This document shows, in pieces, positions 42,701 to 51,237 of a stretch of 64,000 nucleotides of DNA (positions are counted from its first letter, which is position 1; the number at the start of each line of letters is the position of its first letter). Made by a program: the position numbers and the translations under genes. A model generated the notes under the pieces. It was not told the DNA's origin and did no database searches. It was given only the letters and a program-made list of their open reading frames with translations. Source of the stretch: Treponema bryantii (GTDB lineage Bacteria > Spirochaetota > Spirochaetia > Treponematales > Treponemataceae); assembly GCF_900113965.1 (NCBI RefSeq), contig NZ_FORI01000010.1, positions 50,546 to 114,545 of the forward strand, given 5' to 3'.

Positions 42701-43624
42701 CTAATTAATCTTCCAGCGGTTGCCATCTCTATAGAAGCGTTTTGCGTTTACTTCGAGGAGGCGGCCATCATCACCAAGCATGCGTACCATTGAAGTGAGA
42801 GGATTTACTTCTGTAATGCGGAAGTCTGTGCCATCATAAGAAAGGCGTACACCCTCATTAGGAAGATTTTTGCGTGCTTCGTTGTACCAGTCGTATTCGT
42901 ATGAAAGACAGCAGAGAAGGCGTCCACACTGGCCGGAAATCTTCATTGAGTTCAAAGAAAGATTCTGATCCTTTGCCATTTTGATGGATACCGGACGGAG
43001 CTTATCAGAAACTCCGTGGCAGCAGAATGGGCGGCCGCAAACTCCAAGTCCTCCGGTAATACGAGACTCATCACGTACACCAATCTGGCGGAGCTCAATT
43101 CTCATTTTGAAAACAGATACTAAGTCTTTTACAAGTTCGCGGAAGTCTACACGGCTGTCTGAACTGAAGAAGAACAAAGCCTTCTGCTCATCAAAAAGAA
43201 AATGTGTTTCTACAAGCTTCATGTCAAGTTTGTGGAAGGCAACCTTTTCCTTAAAAATGGGGAAGGCTTCTTTTTCTTTCTGAATAAGTTCTTCGCGGCG
43301 TTTTAAGTCTGCTTCAGAGGCCTTACGGTCAATTGTAACAATGTCGGCCTGTTTAATGCCAATAGGCTTTTTTGCAGTTCCAAGAACGCGGGCCATGTCT
43401 TTTCCATAACGTGTAGGAACAATAACAAAATCACCGGCGTTAATCTGAATCTTTCCTTCCGGAGCTTTTGCGTAAAGAGTTTCGCAGGAATAATCAAGTT
43501 TTAAATGATAAAGCGGATAATCAAAAACAAGGTTTTCTGTAGACGATTCTATAATATCGTTATCTTCAAGAGAGGAAAGGTTTTCGCTCTCTGCATCTAT
43601 ATCTGTTTCAAAAATGTCACTCAT
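42701..43624 (-). CDS. ricT: PSP1-domain protein (RicT/YaaT family)
   Basis: The 307-residue protein has the PSP1 domain and its cysteine pairs: GGLGVCGRPFCC near residue 196 and ISGQCGRLLCCLSYEYDWY near 230, which bind iron-sulphur clusters in the RicAFT complex. In Bacillus subtilis that complex affects RNase Y-dependent RNA processing and cell-fate decisions. An acidic ~30-residue N-terminal extension precedes the domain. It is the last gene of a minus-strand operon with yaaR-like, bactofilin and M23 genes; yaaR and yaaT are also neighbours in B. subtilis. Confidence 0.9.
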   Translation of the reverse strand: MSDIFETDIDAESENLSSLEDNDIIESSTENLVFDYPLYHLKLDYSCETLYAKAPEGKIQINAGDFVIVPTRYGKDMARVLGTAKKPIGIKQADIVTIDRKASEADLKRREELIQKEKEAFPIFKEKVAFHKLDMKLVETHFLFDEQKALFFFSSDSRVDFRELVKDLVSVFKMRIELRQIGVRDESRITGGLGVCGRPFCCHGVSDKLRPVSIKMAKDQNLSLNSMKISGQCGRLLCCLSYEYDWYNEARKNLPNEGVRLSYDGTDFRITEVNPLTSMVRMLGDDGRLLEVNAKRFYRDGNRWKIN

Positions 43625-43647
43625 ACTTTTTTAGTATACCTCACGAT

Positions 43648-44244
43648 TTATGAACTTAGCAAGTCTACAATCAGACCTTTTATTTCATTTACTTGTGCCA
43701 GAATCTTAAGATTGTTAGCCTGATTAGAAAGTGTTTCCCGGGCAAGTGCATCAAGTTTTTCATTAATGATTTCTATAGAAAATTTTGGTTTTGGTTTTGT
43801 AGGTGGAACAGAATAATCAGAAAAGAAGAACATACGTGACGGCTGACCGTTTTTTCCGAATCTTCGTTTTCTCTGAGCAGTATTTACATCAAAATTATTT
43901 ACAACAACAAAGCGGATAAACTGACTTACAGCAGTCTTAAACTTTTCAAGATTTTCCTGTGTCTGATTTTCAGAAAAGTCGTTGCCGGCAGAACCTACAG
44001 CATCGGCAAGATAAACGGCAGCGTCATCAATAGACATTGAGCGAACTTTAAGCGGAAGACCATCTGCAATAAACTGAGGCTCTTCAACTTCTTCGCCTTT
44101 AAGCAGTTTTGCAAAATCTACCTTTTTAGCTTTATCGCTTTTGCGTACTTCTTCTTTTTTTGTATTGCGCTTTATGGCTTCGTTTGAGGCATTCTGAACG
44201 CCTGAGTAGTAAAAGTTTGATCCAAGAGAATCTATTTCTGCCAT
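43648..44244 (-). CDS. YaaR-family (DUF327) protein
   Basis: The 198-residue soluble protein has the DUF327 pattern: VDFAKLLKGEEV near the start, IDDAAVYLADAVGSAGNDF, the helix NLEKFKTAVSQFIRFVVVNNFDV with RKRRFGKNGQPSRMF, and a C-terminal helix DALARETLSNQANNLKILAQVNEIKGLIVDLL. The function is unknown; adjacency to the RicT homologue matches its B. subtilis context. It starts at ATG 44244, immediately after the bactofilin stop (TAAATG). Confidence 0.85.
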   Translation of the reverse strand: MAEIDSLGSNFYYSGVQNASNEAIKRNTKKEEVRKSDKAKKVDFAKLLKGEEVEEPQFIADGLPLKVRSMSIDDAAVYLADAVGSAGNDFSENQTQENLEKFKTAVSQFIRFVVVNNFDVNTAQRKRRFGKNGQPSRMFFFSDYSVPPTKPKPKFSIEIINEKLDALARETLSNQANNLKILAQVNEIKGLIVDLLSS

Positions 44245-44655
44245 TTACAGAATAACCTTTTCCTTAATTGCTTTAGACTGAAGATATTCACCGGATGCAT
44301 TATTGTATTCAGTTTCATCTTTGATAGAAATGCAGTGACCGTGAATGATAGCGGAACCGTCCACCTGAACTTTGCGCGAAATTACATCGCCAATAACAGC
44401 AGCTTCTGCGAGAATCTTTACACTCTCGTTAGCCTTAATATTACCTTTGATGATTCCACCAATGATTACAGATTTAGCAGTGAGGTCTCCGCGGATTCTT
44501 GCGTTTTCACCAACAATAACATTTCCGTCTGTTTCAAGGCTACCGTCAATATCGCCATCAATGCGGATAAAGCCATTAACCTTCATATTACCGGAAATAG
44601 CAGAGCCCTTTCCGATGATTGTGTTGATTGAAATGTCATCTGTTCGTAAAGCCAT
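44245..44655 (-). CDS. Bactofilin (polymer-forming cytoskeletal protein)
   Basis: The 136-residue protein is one right-handed beta-helix of the bactofilin family: TIIGKGSAISGNMKVNGFIRIDGDIDGSLETDGNVIVGENARIRGDLTAKSVIIGGIIKGNIKA. Bactofilins self-assemble into filaments without nucleotide and recruit wall enzymes; the M23 endopeptidase gene directly upstream is a common partner for cell-shape control. It is six bases downstream of that gene and contiguous with the YaaR gene. Confidence 0.93.
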   Translation of the reverse strand: MALRTDDISINTIIGKGSAISGNMKVNGFIRIDGDIDGSLETDGNVIVGENARIRGDLTAKSVIIGGIIKGNIKANESVKILAEAAVIGDVISRKVQVDGSAIIHGHCISIKDETEYNNASGEYLQSKAIKEKVIL

Positions 44656-44661
44656 AGGAAC

Positions 44662-45687
44662 CTATTTTGAAAAATTGATGTTGATATACTTAGCAGGATC
44701 TACTACGTCAGAACCGATATGAACCTCGTAGTGAAGGTGAGGACCAGTTGAAACACCAGTGTTACCGATAGTACCGATAATCTGACCCTGGCTTACAGTT
44801 TCACCCTTCTTTACACGGAAAGAATTCAAGTGAGCGTAGCGGGTATACATACCGTGGTTATGCTTTATGATGATATAGTTACCAAAACTGTTATCGAAAC
44901 CAACTGTTACAACCTGACCAGATGCTGTTGCAAGAACACCGTCTCCAGAACGCCATGTAGAGAAGTCCAGTCCCTTGTGAATGTACCAGTTTCCGTTGAG
45001 CGGGTGGATGTTTGGTCCGAATGCCATAGAAATGTGGTAGTTAGGATTTTTTACCGGACAAATACTAGGAATCTCTGTAAAGAGGTTCTGCTGTGTCTTA
45101 AGCATTTTTCCAATCTGTTCGATAGGTTTTACAGCATCTTCAAGATATGATGTAAGTTCCTTTACATCGGCAACTTCTTTAAGAGAGCCCTGGGTAACTT
45201 CTGTAGAAGAGAAGAGGGCAGAAAGGTCGCCGTTAGAAGCAGATGTTTCTGAAGTATTTTTTACCTGCTCAATACCGAGCAAAGAAAGACTCTGTGAAAG
45301 TGATGTCTGGAAACGTTTAGCAGCCTGGAAGAGGTTAGCGTTTTCGTCGCGGAGTTCATCAAGGCTGGCAAGTGTGGCGCGGTTCTGTTCTACAAGAGAA
45401 GAGATTTCCATGTTTGCCGAAATTGAACGTCTGTTATAATAGAAGAAGGAAGCAAGAACACCGATTGTAACAAGAACTCCAAGCAGCAGTGCGAACACGT
45501 TTGTCTGGAAGTTGATTACCTTGCTCTGTGAGTGAGGAACAATCATGATTGTAAGCTTGCTATCGAAAACTTTAAAAATGCGAACAAAGAAGTTGCCGAC
45601 TTTGTGTGTAAATGCACCAAAGCCGTGGCTTACGTTTGAGGCGACTTGTTTTTCAAATTTCTTCAAAGCTTTCTGAGTCTTCGACAT
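44662..45687 (-). CDS. M23-family peptidoglycan endopeptidase with membrane anchor and coiled coil
   Basis: The 341-residue protein starts at ATG 45687 (MSKTQKALKKFEK). It has a cytoplasmic N-terminus, one membrane segment (about residues 68-88, FALLLGVLVTIGVLASFFYY), a coiled-coil stretch (about 95-135) and an M23/LytM domain at the C-terminus with zinc ligands in IHKGLDFS (His-x3-Asp) and GPHLHYEVH (His-x-His). The active-site residues are present, so it should be an active endopeptidase. Expression starts at TTGACT-18-TATAAT nine bases before ATG with no Shine-Dalgarno. Confidence 0.92.
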   Translation of the reverse strand: MSKTQKALKKFEKQVASNVSHGFGAFTHKVGNFFVRIFKVFDSKLTIMIVPHSQSKVINFQTNVFALLLGVLVTIGVLASFFYYNRRSISANMEISSLVEQNRATLASLDELRDENANLFQAAKRFQTSLSQSLSLLGIEQVKNTSETSASNGDLSALFSSTEVTQGSLKEVADVKELTSYLEDAVKPIEQIGKMLKTQQNLFTEIPSICPVKNPNYHISMAFGPNIHPLNGNWYIHKGLDFSTWRSGDGVLATASGQVVTVGFDNSFGNYIIIKHNHGMYTRYAHLNSFRVKKGETVSQGQIIGTIGNTGVSTGPHLHYEVHIGSDVVDPAKYININFSK

Positions 45688-45696
45688 AATCAAAAA

Positions 45697-45726
45697 ATTA
45701 TACCATATATAAAGAAATAAAGTCAA
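45697..45726 (-). promoter_or_regulatory. Promoter of the M23-bactofilin-yaaR-ricT operon
   Basis: On the minus strand TTGACT (45721-45726), an 18-base spacer ending in TGG, then TATAAT (45697-45702); an extended -10. Confidence 0.75.
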
Positions 45727-45796
45727 ACCTTCAACCATTAATGATTAAAGATGAGATATTATACCTAGATTATTATCGGCAAATTTTCTGATAATG

Positions 45797-45970
45797 ATGA
45801 TGTCTGAATGCTCCCGTGGGAAAACCTATCAGGCTGCTCGCGAGCTAGTTTTTTGTGTTAACAATCCTGCGGTTTTTCTTCGAAAAATCCTCGGATTGTT
45901 TTCGATGGCTAAACGCCAAAACTCCTCGAGGCAGCCTGATAGGTTTTCCCACTCCGCATTCAGACATCAT
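45797..45970. repeat. Large cruciform element, copy B
   Basis: Outer arms ATGATGTCTGAATGC / GCATTCAGACATCAT (15 bp perfect) and GTGGGAAAACCTATCAGGCT+GC / its complement (22 bp perfect, 45815-45836 region with 45931-45952) enclose the same core as copy A: GTTAACAATCC...GGATTGTTTTCGATGG, GGCTAAACGCCAAAACTCC and TCGCGAGC. The central hairpin is AATCC-based with GGTTTTTC-TTC-GAAAAATCC. Orientation is opposite to copy A. Confidence 0.92.
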
Positions 45971-45993
45971 AATTGACAGTGTTTTAATAAAAT

Positions 45994-46022
45994 TTGACGT
46001 TTAATCATTACTATGGTATCTT
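45994..46022 (+). promoter_or_regulatory. tatD-dusB promoter
   Basis: TTGACG (45994-45999), 17 bases, TATCTT (46017-46022). Confidence 0.6.
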
Positions 46023-46061
46023 TATATTTAAAGTTTAACTCATCTTAGGAAGAAAATAATC

Positions 46062-46838
46062 ATGAAGTTTTTTGATACTCACGCTCACATCGGGCTGATA
46101 TACGATGATCCTATTGAGCAATTGCGCGTAATTCAACAGGCAAAGCAGGCAGGGGTTGCCCGCATTGTCAGCATCAATAATAGTCTCTATGATTTTAACA
46201 AGGTTTATCCTAATTTAAAGTCTATTTCTGGAATTTACCATGCTGTAGGTGTAGCTCCATCTGAAGTTACTAACCCTGGACACGACTGGATTAACACTAT
46301 CGAAAAGAGTCTCTCTTTGCCTAATGTTGTTGCAGTAGGCGAGACTGGTTTGGACTATTTTAAACAGTTTGGTGATAAGAGAAGCCAGATTGAGCTTTTT
46401 ATTACTCAGCTTGAAATTGCGCAGGCTCATAATCTGCCTGTAATTATTCATAATCGTGATGCAGGCCGCGATCTTTATGATGTTCTTACAGAACGTATGC
46501 CGGATGCAGGTGCAATCCTTCACTGTTATTCAGAGGATGCTGCTTTTGCAAAGAAGTGTCTTGATAAGAATATCTGGTTCAGTTTTGCAGGAAACCTTAC
46601 ATACCGCAATGCGCGTAATCTTCACGAAACTGTTTTGAACATTCCTGTAGATCGCATTTTGATTGAAACTGAAAGTCCGTTTATGATTCCAGCTGAATTC
46701 CGTGAGAAGAAGCGTACTATGCCGGCATATCTGCCTTCTACTGCACGCTTCCTTGCAGAAATGCTCGAAATGGATCTTGAAGCTTTGAGCGAGCAGTTGT
46801 GGAAGAACAGCTGTAAGGCTTTCAACCTCCCTGAGTAA
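46062..46838 (+). CDS. TatD-family metal-dependent hydrolase (DNase)
   Basis: The 258-residue TIM-barrel hydrolase starts FDTHAHIGL (metal-binding H-x-H), has VGETGLDYFKQFGDKRSQIELF (Glu and Asp of the family), PVIIHNRDAGRDLYDVL, ILHCYSEDA and ILIETESPFM. TatD family members are 3'-5' exonucleases; the target here is unknown. The start has AGGAAG 11 bases upstream. It precedes dusB, whose start appears to be inside an R1 repeat. Confidence 0.92.
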   Translation: MKFFDTHAHIGLIYDDPIEQLRVIQQAKQAGVARIVSINNSLYDFNKVYPNLKSISGIYHAVGVAPSEVTNPGHDWINTIEKSLSLPNVVAVGETGLDYFKQFGDKRSQIELFITQLEIAQAHNLPVIIHNRDAGRDLYDVLTERMPDAGAILHCYSEDAAFAKKCLDKNIWFSFAGNLTYRNARNLHETVLNIPVDRILIETESPFMIPAEFREKKRTMPAYLPSTARFLAEMLEMDLEALSEQLWKNSCKAFNLPE

Positions 46839-46839
46839 G

Positions 46840-46866
46840 CCGGTGGTTGAGTTTGTCGAAACCACT
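46840..46866 (+). repeat. R1 repeat, short form, at the dusB start
   Basis: CCGGTGGTTGAGTTTGTCG followed by AAACCACT. It overlaps the junction between tatD and dusB, and the only in-frame start codon near the conserved dusB N-terminus is the TTG inside it. Confidence 0.85.
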
Positions 46867-47875
46867 TTATCATCCGGTAAAAATCGGAAACGTTGAATTA
46901 AAAGGAAATCTCTTTCTTGCGCCGGTTGCTGGCTATAGTGACGCGGCGTTTCGTTCTGTCTGCATAGAAAACGGAGCCTGCTTTACCTATACCGAAATGG
47001 TTAGTGCAGAGGCTCTGGTACGCAAGAATCTGAAAACAGAAATCCTCATGCGCCGCGCCTGCAATGAAAAGGCTTATTCAGTACAGATTTTCGGTGGCGA
47101 GCCGGAGATTATGGAAGAAGCGGCACATATTGTTCTCGAAAAAACTCATTGTGAAGTCATAGATATAAACTGTGGCTGCCCTGTTCCAAAAATCATTAAG
47201 ACTGGCGCGGGTTCGGCACTTACACGCGACCCGGACAGACTGTTTAAGGTAGCTGAGGCAGTTGTGAAGGCTGGGGCTGGTGTTCCGGTAACTGTAAAAA
47301 TCCGGTCGGGCTGGGAATCTAAACAGATGACCTGGCGCGAGGCGGCAACGGCTGCTCTTGAAGCCGGGGTTAGTGCAATCACAATTCATCCTAGGACCCG
47401 CGCCCAGGGTTATGAGGGTCATTCAGACTGGAATATAATGAAGGAACTTGTTGACCTTGTACACGATTGGGAAACCCGAGAGGGAAAAGGCCGTCACATC
47501 CCTGTTTTTGGAAGTGGAGACCTTTTTAAGCCGGAAGATGCACGCCTTATGCTTGCTCAGACTAGGGCTGACGCAGTTATGTTTGCTCGCGGTGCAATGG
47601 GAAATCCTTTTATTTTCCGCGATGCTACAGACCTTCTGACCAAGGGAAGTTATGAGCCGGTTCCTCCAGAGGAACGTGTTCGCACAGGATTCGCTGAACT
47701 TGAGCGCCTTGTAGCAGAAACCAGCGAACAGCATGCGTGCCTTGAGATGCGCAAACGCTTTGCCGCCTATTCAAAGGGAATTTCCGGTGGCGCCGCCCTC
47801 CGAGCACGCATCGTCCACGCCGCTACCGTAGCCGACTACAAAGATATATTTGCCAATTTTATTAATCTAGGTTAA
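46847..47875 (+). CDS. dusB: tRNA-dihydrouridine synthase (DusB-like)
   Basis: This 342-residue FMN enzyme reduces uridines in tRNA. Features: LFLAPVAGYSDAAFRSVC, FGGEPEIMEEAA, the catalytic-cysteine motif DINCGCPVPKIIKTGAGSAL, VTVKIRSGW, ITIHPRTRAQGYEGHSDW and GSGDLFKPEDA. The family usually starts with MKLYHPVKIGNV-like residues; here the frame is LSKPLYHPVKIGNV and its start is TTG 46847 within an R1 repeat, nine bases after the tatD stop. No Shine-Dalgarno is visible; coupling to tatD translation is likely. Confidence 0.93.
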   Translation: MSLSKPLYHPVKIGNVELKGNLFLAPVAGYSDAAFRSVCIENGACFTYTEMVSAEALVRKNLKTEILMRRACNEKAYSVQIFGGEPEIMEEAAHIVLEKTHCEVIDINCGCPVPKIIKTGAGSALTRDPDRLFKVAEAVVKAGAGVPVTVKIRSGWESKQMTWREAATAALEAGVSAITIHPRTRAQGYEGHSDWNIMKELVDLVHDWETREGKGRHIPVFGSGDLFKPEDARLMLAQTRADAVMFARGAMGNPFIFRDATDLLTKGSYEPVPPEERVRTGFAELERLVAETSEQHACLEMRKRFAAYSKGISGGAALRARIVHAATVADYKDIFANFINLG

Positions 47876-47890
47876 AATATTTGCGTAAAA

Positions 47891-49480
47891 ATGGGATTTA
47901 TAAAAACAATTTCGGAATTATTCGAATCAATATTTAAGCGCTCCTCACCAGAAGTACAAAAAAAGCAGCAGATGAAAAAGCTTGAGCAGGAAGTAAAAGA
48001 TTTCCAGCCTGCAATTTGCCGAAACAACATGCTTTTACCTAATTTTGGCGAGGCCATTTTTGCCCTTTATAAGAATACCCGCCCGCTCGATAATCTTTTT
48101 TCAGTAACCGTAAGTCCAAATAACATACAGCGCCAGCGCCGTTTTGAAGCACAGCTTATAGTTACCGGTTATCCAATGGCAGATCAGGAAGCACTTGAAA
48201 GTCTTTCTTTTGAAAACCGTAAGGCAGATGTTCTTGCAGAAAGTCAAAATCCCGACCGAATCTATCTTCATCAGAGAAAAGAACTTGAACGGCTTATAAA
48301 ATCACTGAATACAGACGGTTTTAAGAAAATGGATGCAGATTTGCTGCAGCTCCGCCAACTCGTAGAATTCTGCCATTATAATTACACACCGTTCCTTCAG
48401 GCCTTTGATACAAACTTTATTCCGGCAGATTTAATGTACAAGCCGGCATACAAGGAAATCTCCCTTGCAACAGCCCAGAACCTTCTGGAAGACCTTTATT
48501 ACCAGGCAAGCGGACTTCAGATTTCTACATCAACCGCAGATGCAGTGCTTGCCCTTGCACAGCTTCGTTCAGGCGTGGAAATTTCAGATACAGAAAAACA
48601 GGGCTATCTTGGAAATCTTAAAAAAATCAATTACATACTTACAAGAATTCTTAATCCAGACAAACTTAAATCACTTATCAGATTGTGCCGCCAGGATCTT
48701 GCTTACGAGCCGGGTATTGCAAAATATAATGGTTCACCACGCCAGGATTTTGCAAACATGCTTCAGGCACGTTTTGATTCAGATGAACAGAGAATTAAAA
48801 CCGAGATTCAGGATGAAACAATTTCTGATGAAGTTTCTGCTCTGTTCCCGGATATTCCTCTGGAAGAGGTTGGAGCTTACAGCCAGTCTTACAACAATCT
48901 GCTTCAGACAGAAGTTTCCATGTCTTTCAAATGGATTCTTCCTTTGCGAATTCTCAAAACCTTCCTCAAGATTTATATGCCGGAAGGTGCAAAGGCTCTG
49001 CTGAATGATATTGTAATTGAAGGTTTCTTTAATAATCCTGCTTACAAATCAAACTTCTCTTCTATCGTATTCCAGGCAATTAATGCAGACAAAGAGATTA
49101 AGGCCTTTGAGGAATCGTTCGGGCAGGATAAAAAGCATAGTATTGCGGTTCTGGAAAGCTATATAAAGGATAGTAAAAAGGATAAGGACTTTTTCAAGAA
49201 GCTTGAGAAGATGGTTGAGATGATAAATGATGACGCCCACGGTGTTCTTCAGGCAGCCTGCACAAGCCTTTCATCTTTGAGCCGTCAGCTTGGAGAACTC
49301 CTTGCAGATGCTAAAAAGCCTTCCAGCGAAATTATTTCAAATCTTAAAGTTCTGATGATGTCTTCGCGAAACAGGGATAATACAAACTTCCTGGAAGCAA
49401 ATTACGGAAATTGGAATATATTTTTTGAAATTATGAAAAACTATGTTATTATTAATAGTGGTGATATAAAGCATGAGTAA
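47891..49480 (+). CDS. Spirochaete-type conserved hypothetical protein (DUF5312-like)
   Basis: The 529-residue protein is largely helical. It has no signal peptide or membrane segment; it resembles a spirochaete-specific uncharacterised family (I believe DUF5312, from memory). Motifs: NNMLLPNFGEAIFALYKNTRPL near the N-terminus, QRQRRFEAQLIVTGYP and EGFFNNPAYKSNF. Function unknown. It is the first gene of a run with GGDEF, rhomboid and two secreted proteins. The ATG at 47891 has no Shine-Dalgarno; TAAAAT lies 12 bases upstream. Confidence 0.65.
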   Translation: MGFIKTISELFESIFKRSSPEVQKKQQMKKLEQEVKDFQPAICRNNMLLPNFGEAIFALYKNTRPLDNLFSVTVSPNNIQRQRRFEAQLIVTGYPMADQEALESLSFENRKADVLAESQNPDRIYLHQRKELERLIKSLNTDGFKKMDADLLQLRQLVEFCHYNYTPFLQAFDTNFIPADLMYKPAYKEISLATAQNLLEDLYYQASGLQISTSTADAVLALAQLRSGVEISDTEKQGYLGNLKKINYILTRILNPDKLKSLIRLCRQDLAYEPGIAKYNGSPRQDFANMLQARFDSDEQRIKTEIQDETISDEVSALFPDIPLEEVGAYSQSYNNLLQTEVSMSFKWILPLRILKTFLKIYMPEGAKALLNDIVIEGFFNNPAYKSNFSSIVFQAINADKEIKAFEESFGQDKKHSIAVLESYIKDSKKDKDFFKKLEKMVEMINDDAHGVLQAACTSLSSLSRQLGELLADAKKPSSEIISNLKVLMMSSRNRDNTNFLEANYGNWNIFFEIMKNYVIINSGDIKHE

Positions 49481-50591
49481 AAAAAAGGCAGAAGAAATTA
49501 AAGAATCGTCTCAACATGTTCTGGAACAGACTGTCCAGTATGAAAAAAGAATTTATGACCTGGAACAGCTTCTTGATATTGCAAAATCATTCTGCCAGAA
49601 TCTTGACTTCAGTAACCTTCTTGAATCTATTGTTTATATCTGTATGGCACAGATGCATGTTCTCGGTGCCGAAATCTTTGTACGCGACTTAATTACCAAC
49701 GAAAACTTTGTTCTTGAAACTTCAAAGGACTTCCTTACAGAAAAAAAGGCAATGCTCCCGGTAAGTACACCGATTGCTTCAATCCTTCTTTCTCAGAAAC
49801 GTCCTCTTACTTTTGATGAATTAAAACAGCAGTGCGGAAACTGCGAGCATATCAAACTTCTGGAATCATTGAATCCAACTCTTATTGTTCCTCTTATCCA
49901 GAAAAATCACTTGAATGGTATGCTTGTTCTACAGGAAAGAATTGCAATAGAAGATGATGCTTCGTATTCGGAGTATGAAATCAATCAGATTATGTCTATT
50001 GCAAGTCTTGCGTCTGTGGCTATTAATAATGCTGCGCTTTTGGAAATGTCTTCAACTGATATGATGACTCATCTTAAGCTTAAGTATTATTTCTTTAATC
50101 TTCTTACAGAAGCAATTGATGCGGCTTTCCTGAATAATCAGCATATTGCCGTAATCATGTTTGATATCGACTTTTTCAAAAAGTTTAATGATACCTATGG
50201 TCATGAATGCGGAGACTTTGTACTTAAGAGTGTAGCAGACCTTATCCGCAAAAATCTTAGAGATTCTGATGTTGCCAGCCGTTATGGTGGAGAGGAATTC
50301 ACAGCCCTTCTGATTGACGCTGGAAAAGAAGAAGCAATGGTTGTTGCAGAACGAATCCGCTCTACAATCAACGAGCACGACTTTGTTTATAATGATCAGC
50401 ATCTTCATGTAACAATTTCGGGTGGAGTTTCGGTATTTGATGCCCAGACAAATCTGGTAAGCTCTCCAAATGAGTTTGTAAATCAGGCTGACCAGGGTCT
50501 GTATATGTCTAAAAATAACGGAAGGAACCGCGTTACTTACTTTGATTCAAAGGCTAAGACTGCGCTGAAATCTGCAAATGCCAAGAAATAA
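49473..50591 (+). CDS. Diguanylate cyclase (GAF-GGDEF)
   Basis: The 372-residue protein has an N-terminal coiled coil (about 10-30), a GAF-like sensor domain (about 40-195: LLESIVYICMAQMHVLGAEIFVRD...LIVPLIQKNHLNGMLVLQ) and a GGDEF domain (about 205-360) with MFDIDFFKKFNDTYGHECGDFVL and an intact active-site loop RYGGEEFTALL. An allosteric R-x2-D is not obvious upstream. It should make c-di-GMP in response to an unknown signal. It overlaps the preceding gene by 8 bases and the rhomboid gene by 14. Confidence 0.93.
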   Translation: MSKKKAEEIKESSQHVLEQTVQYEKRIYDLEQLLDIAKSFCQNLDFSNLLESIVYICMAQMHVLGAEIFVRDLITNENFVLETSKDFLTEKKAMLPVSTPIASILLSQKRPLTFDELKQQCGNCEHIKLLESLNPTLIVPLIQKNHLNGMLVLQERIAIEDDASYSEYEINQIMSIASLASVAINNAALLEMSSTDMMTHLKLKYYFFNLLTEAIDAAFLNNQHIAVIMFDIDFFKKFNDTYGHECGDFVLKSVADLIRKNLRDSDVASRYGGEEFTALLIDAGKEEAMVVAERIRSTINEHDFVYNDQHLHVTISGGVSVFDAQTNLVSSPNEFVNQADQGLYMSKNNGRNRVTYFDSKAKTALKSANAKK

Positions 50592-51237
50592 TTTCATTCT
50601 TAGAAGACCATTTCCGTACACTTACAGACGGTATGCTCTTTTACTTATCCTCATAAATTTTTTAGTTTATGGTATACGTTTTTTGTATCCAAACGTGGCT
50701 GAATATGTTCATTACTATGGTGCAATGAATCCTATACTGGTGGAACATTACCATATGTACTGGCAGTTTCTAACCTATATGTTCGTGCATCAGAATGTGC
50801 AGCATGTGTTCTTTAATATGCTCGCTCTTCTTGTTTTCGGAATTGGGTTTGAAAAAGCCGTAGGAAGCCGGGAATTTCTGCTTTTCTATCTGATTTGCGG
50901 AGCTCTTAGCGGTTTCTTTTCGTTCCTGGTATATAGATTTACAGGACAGACCAGAGTGTTTCTTCTTGGAGCAAGCGGCGCGGTTTATGCAGTGCTTTTT
51001 GCCTACGCAGTGTTCTTTCCGCGCTCGGTAATCTTAATCTGGGGACTGATTCCTGTTCCGGCTCCAATACTTGTTTTCATTTATGCACTGATTGAATTGG
51101 GAAGTCAGTTCTTTGGCAATGGTTCGAATGTTGCTCATATGACGCATCTTTTCGGATTTTTTGCAGCCTGGCTTTATTTTGTAATCAGAATGGGGATTCA
51201 TCCTGTAAAGATATGGAAAGATACCTACAGAAAATAA
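50578..51237 (+). CDS. Rhomboid-family intramembrane serine protease
   Basis: The 219-residue protein has six membrane segments and rhomboid motifs: WQFLTYMFVHQNVQHVFFNMLALLVFG, the catalytic GASGAVYAVLFAYA (Ser133) and HMTHLFGFFAAWLYF (His187, in AHMTH). The usual HN near the first motif is present as VQHVFFN. Substrates are unknown; the neighbouring secreted proteins could be targets (inference). It overlaps the GGDEF gene by 14 bases and the next gene by 25. Confidence 0.93.
   Translation: MPRNNFILRRPFPYTYRRYALLLILINFLVYGIRFLYPNVAEYVHYYGAMNPILVEHYHMYWQFLTYMFVHQNVQHVFFNMLALLVFGIGFEKAVGSREFLLFYLICGALSGFFSFLVYRFTGQTRVFLLGASGAVYAVLFAYAVFFPRSVILIWGLIPVPAPILVFIYALIELGSQFFGNGSNVAHMTHLFGFFAAWLYFVIRMGIHPVKIWKDTYRK

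Larger units (their letters stand above)
45688..46061. other. Divergent intergenic region
   Basis: It holds the M23 operon promoter, cruciform copy B (45797-45970) and the tatD promoter (45994-46022). Confidence 0.8.
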
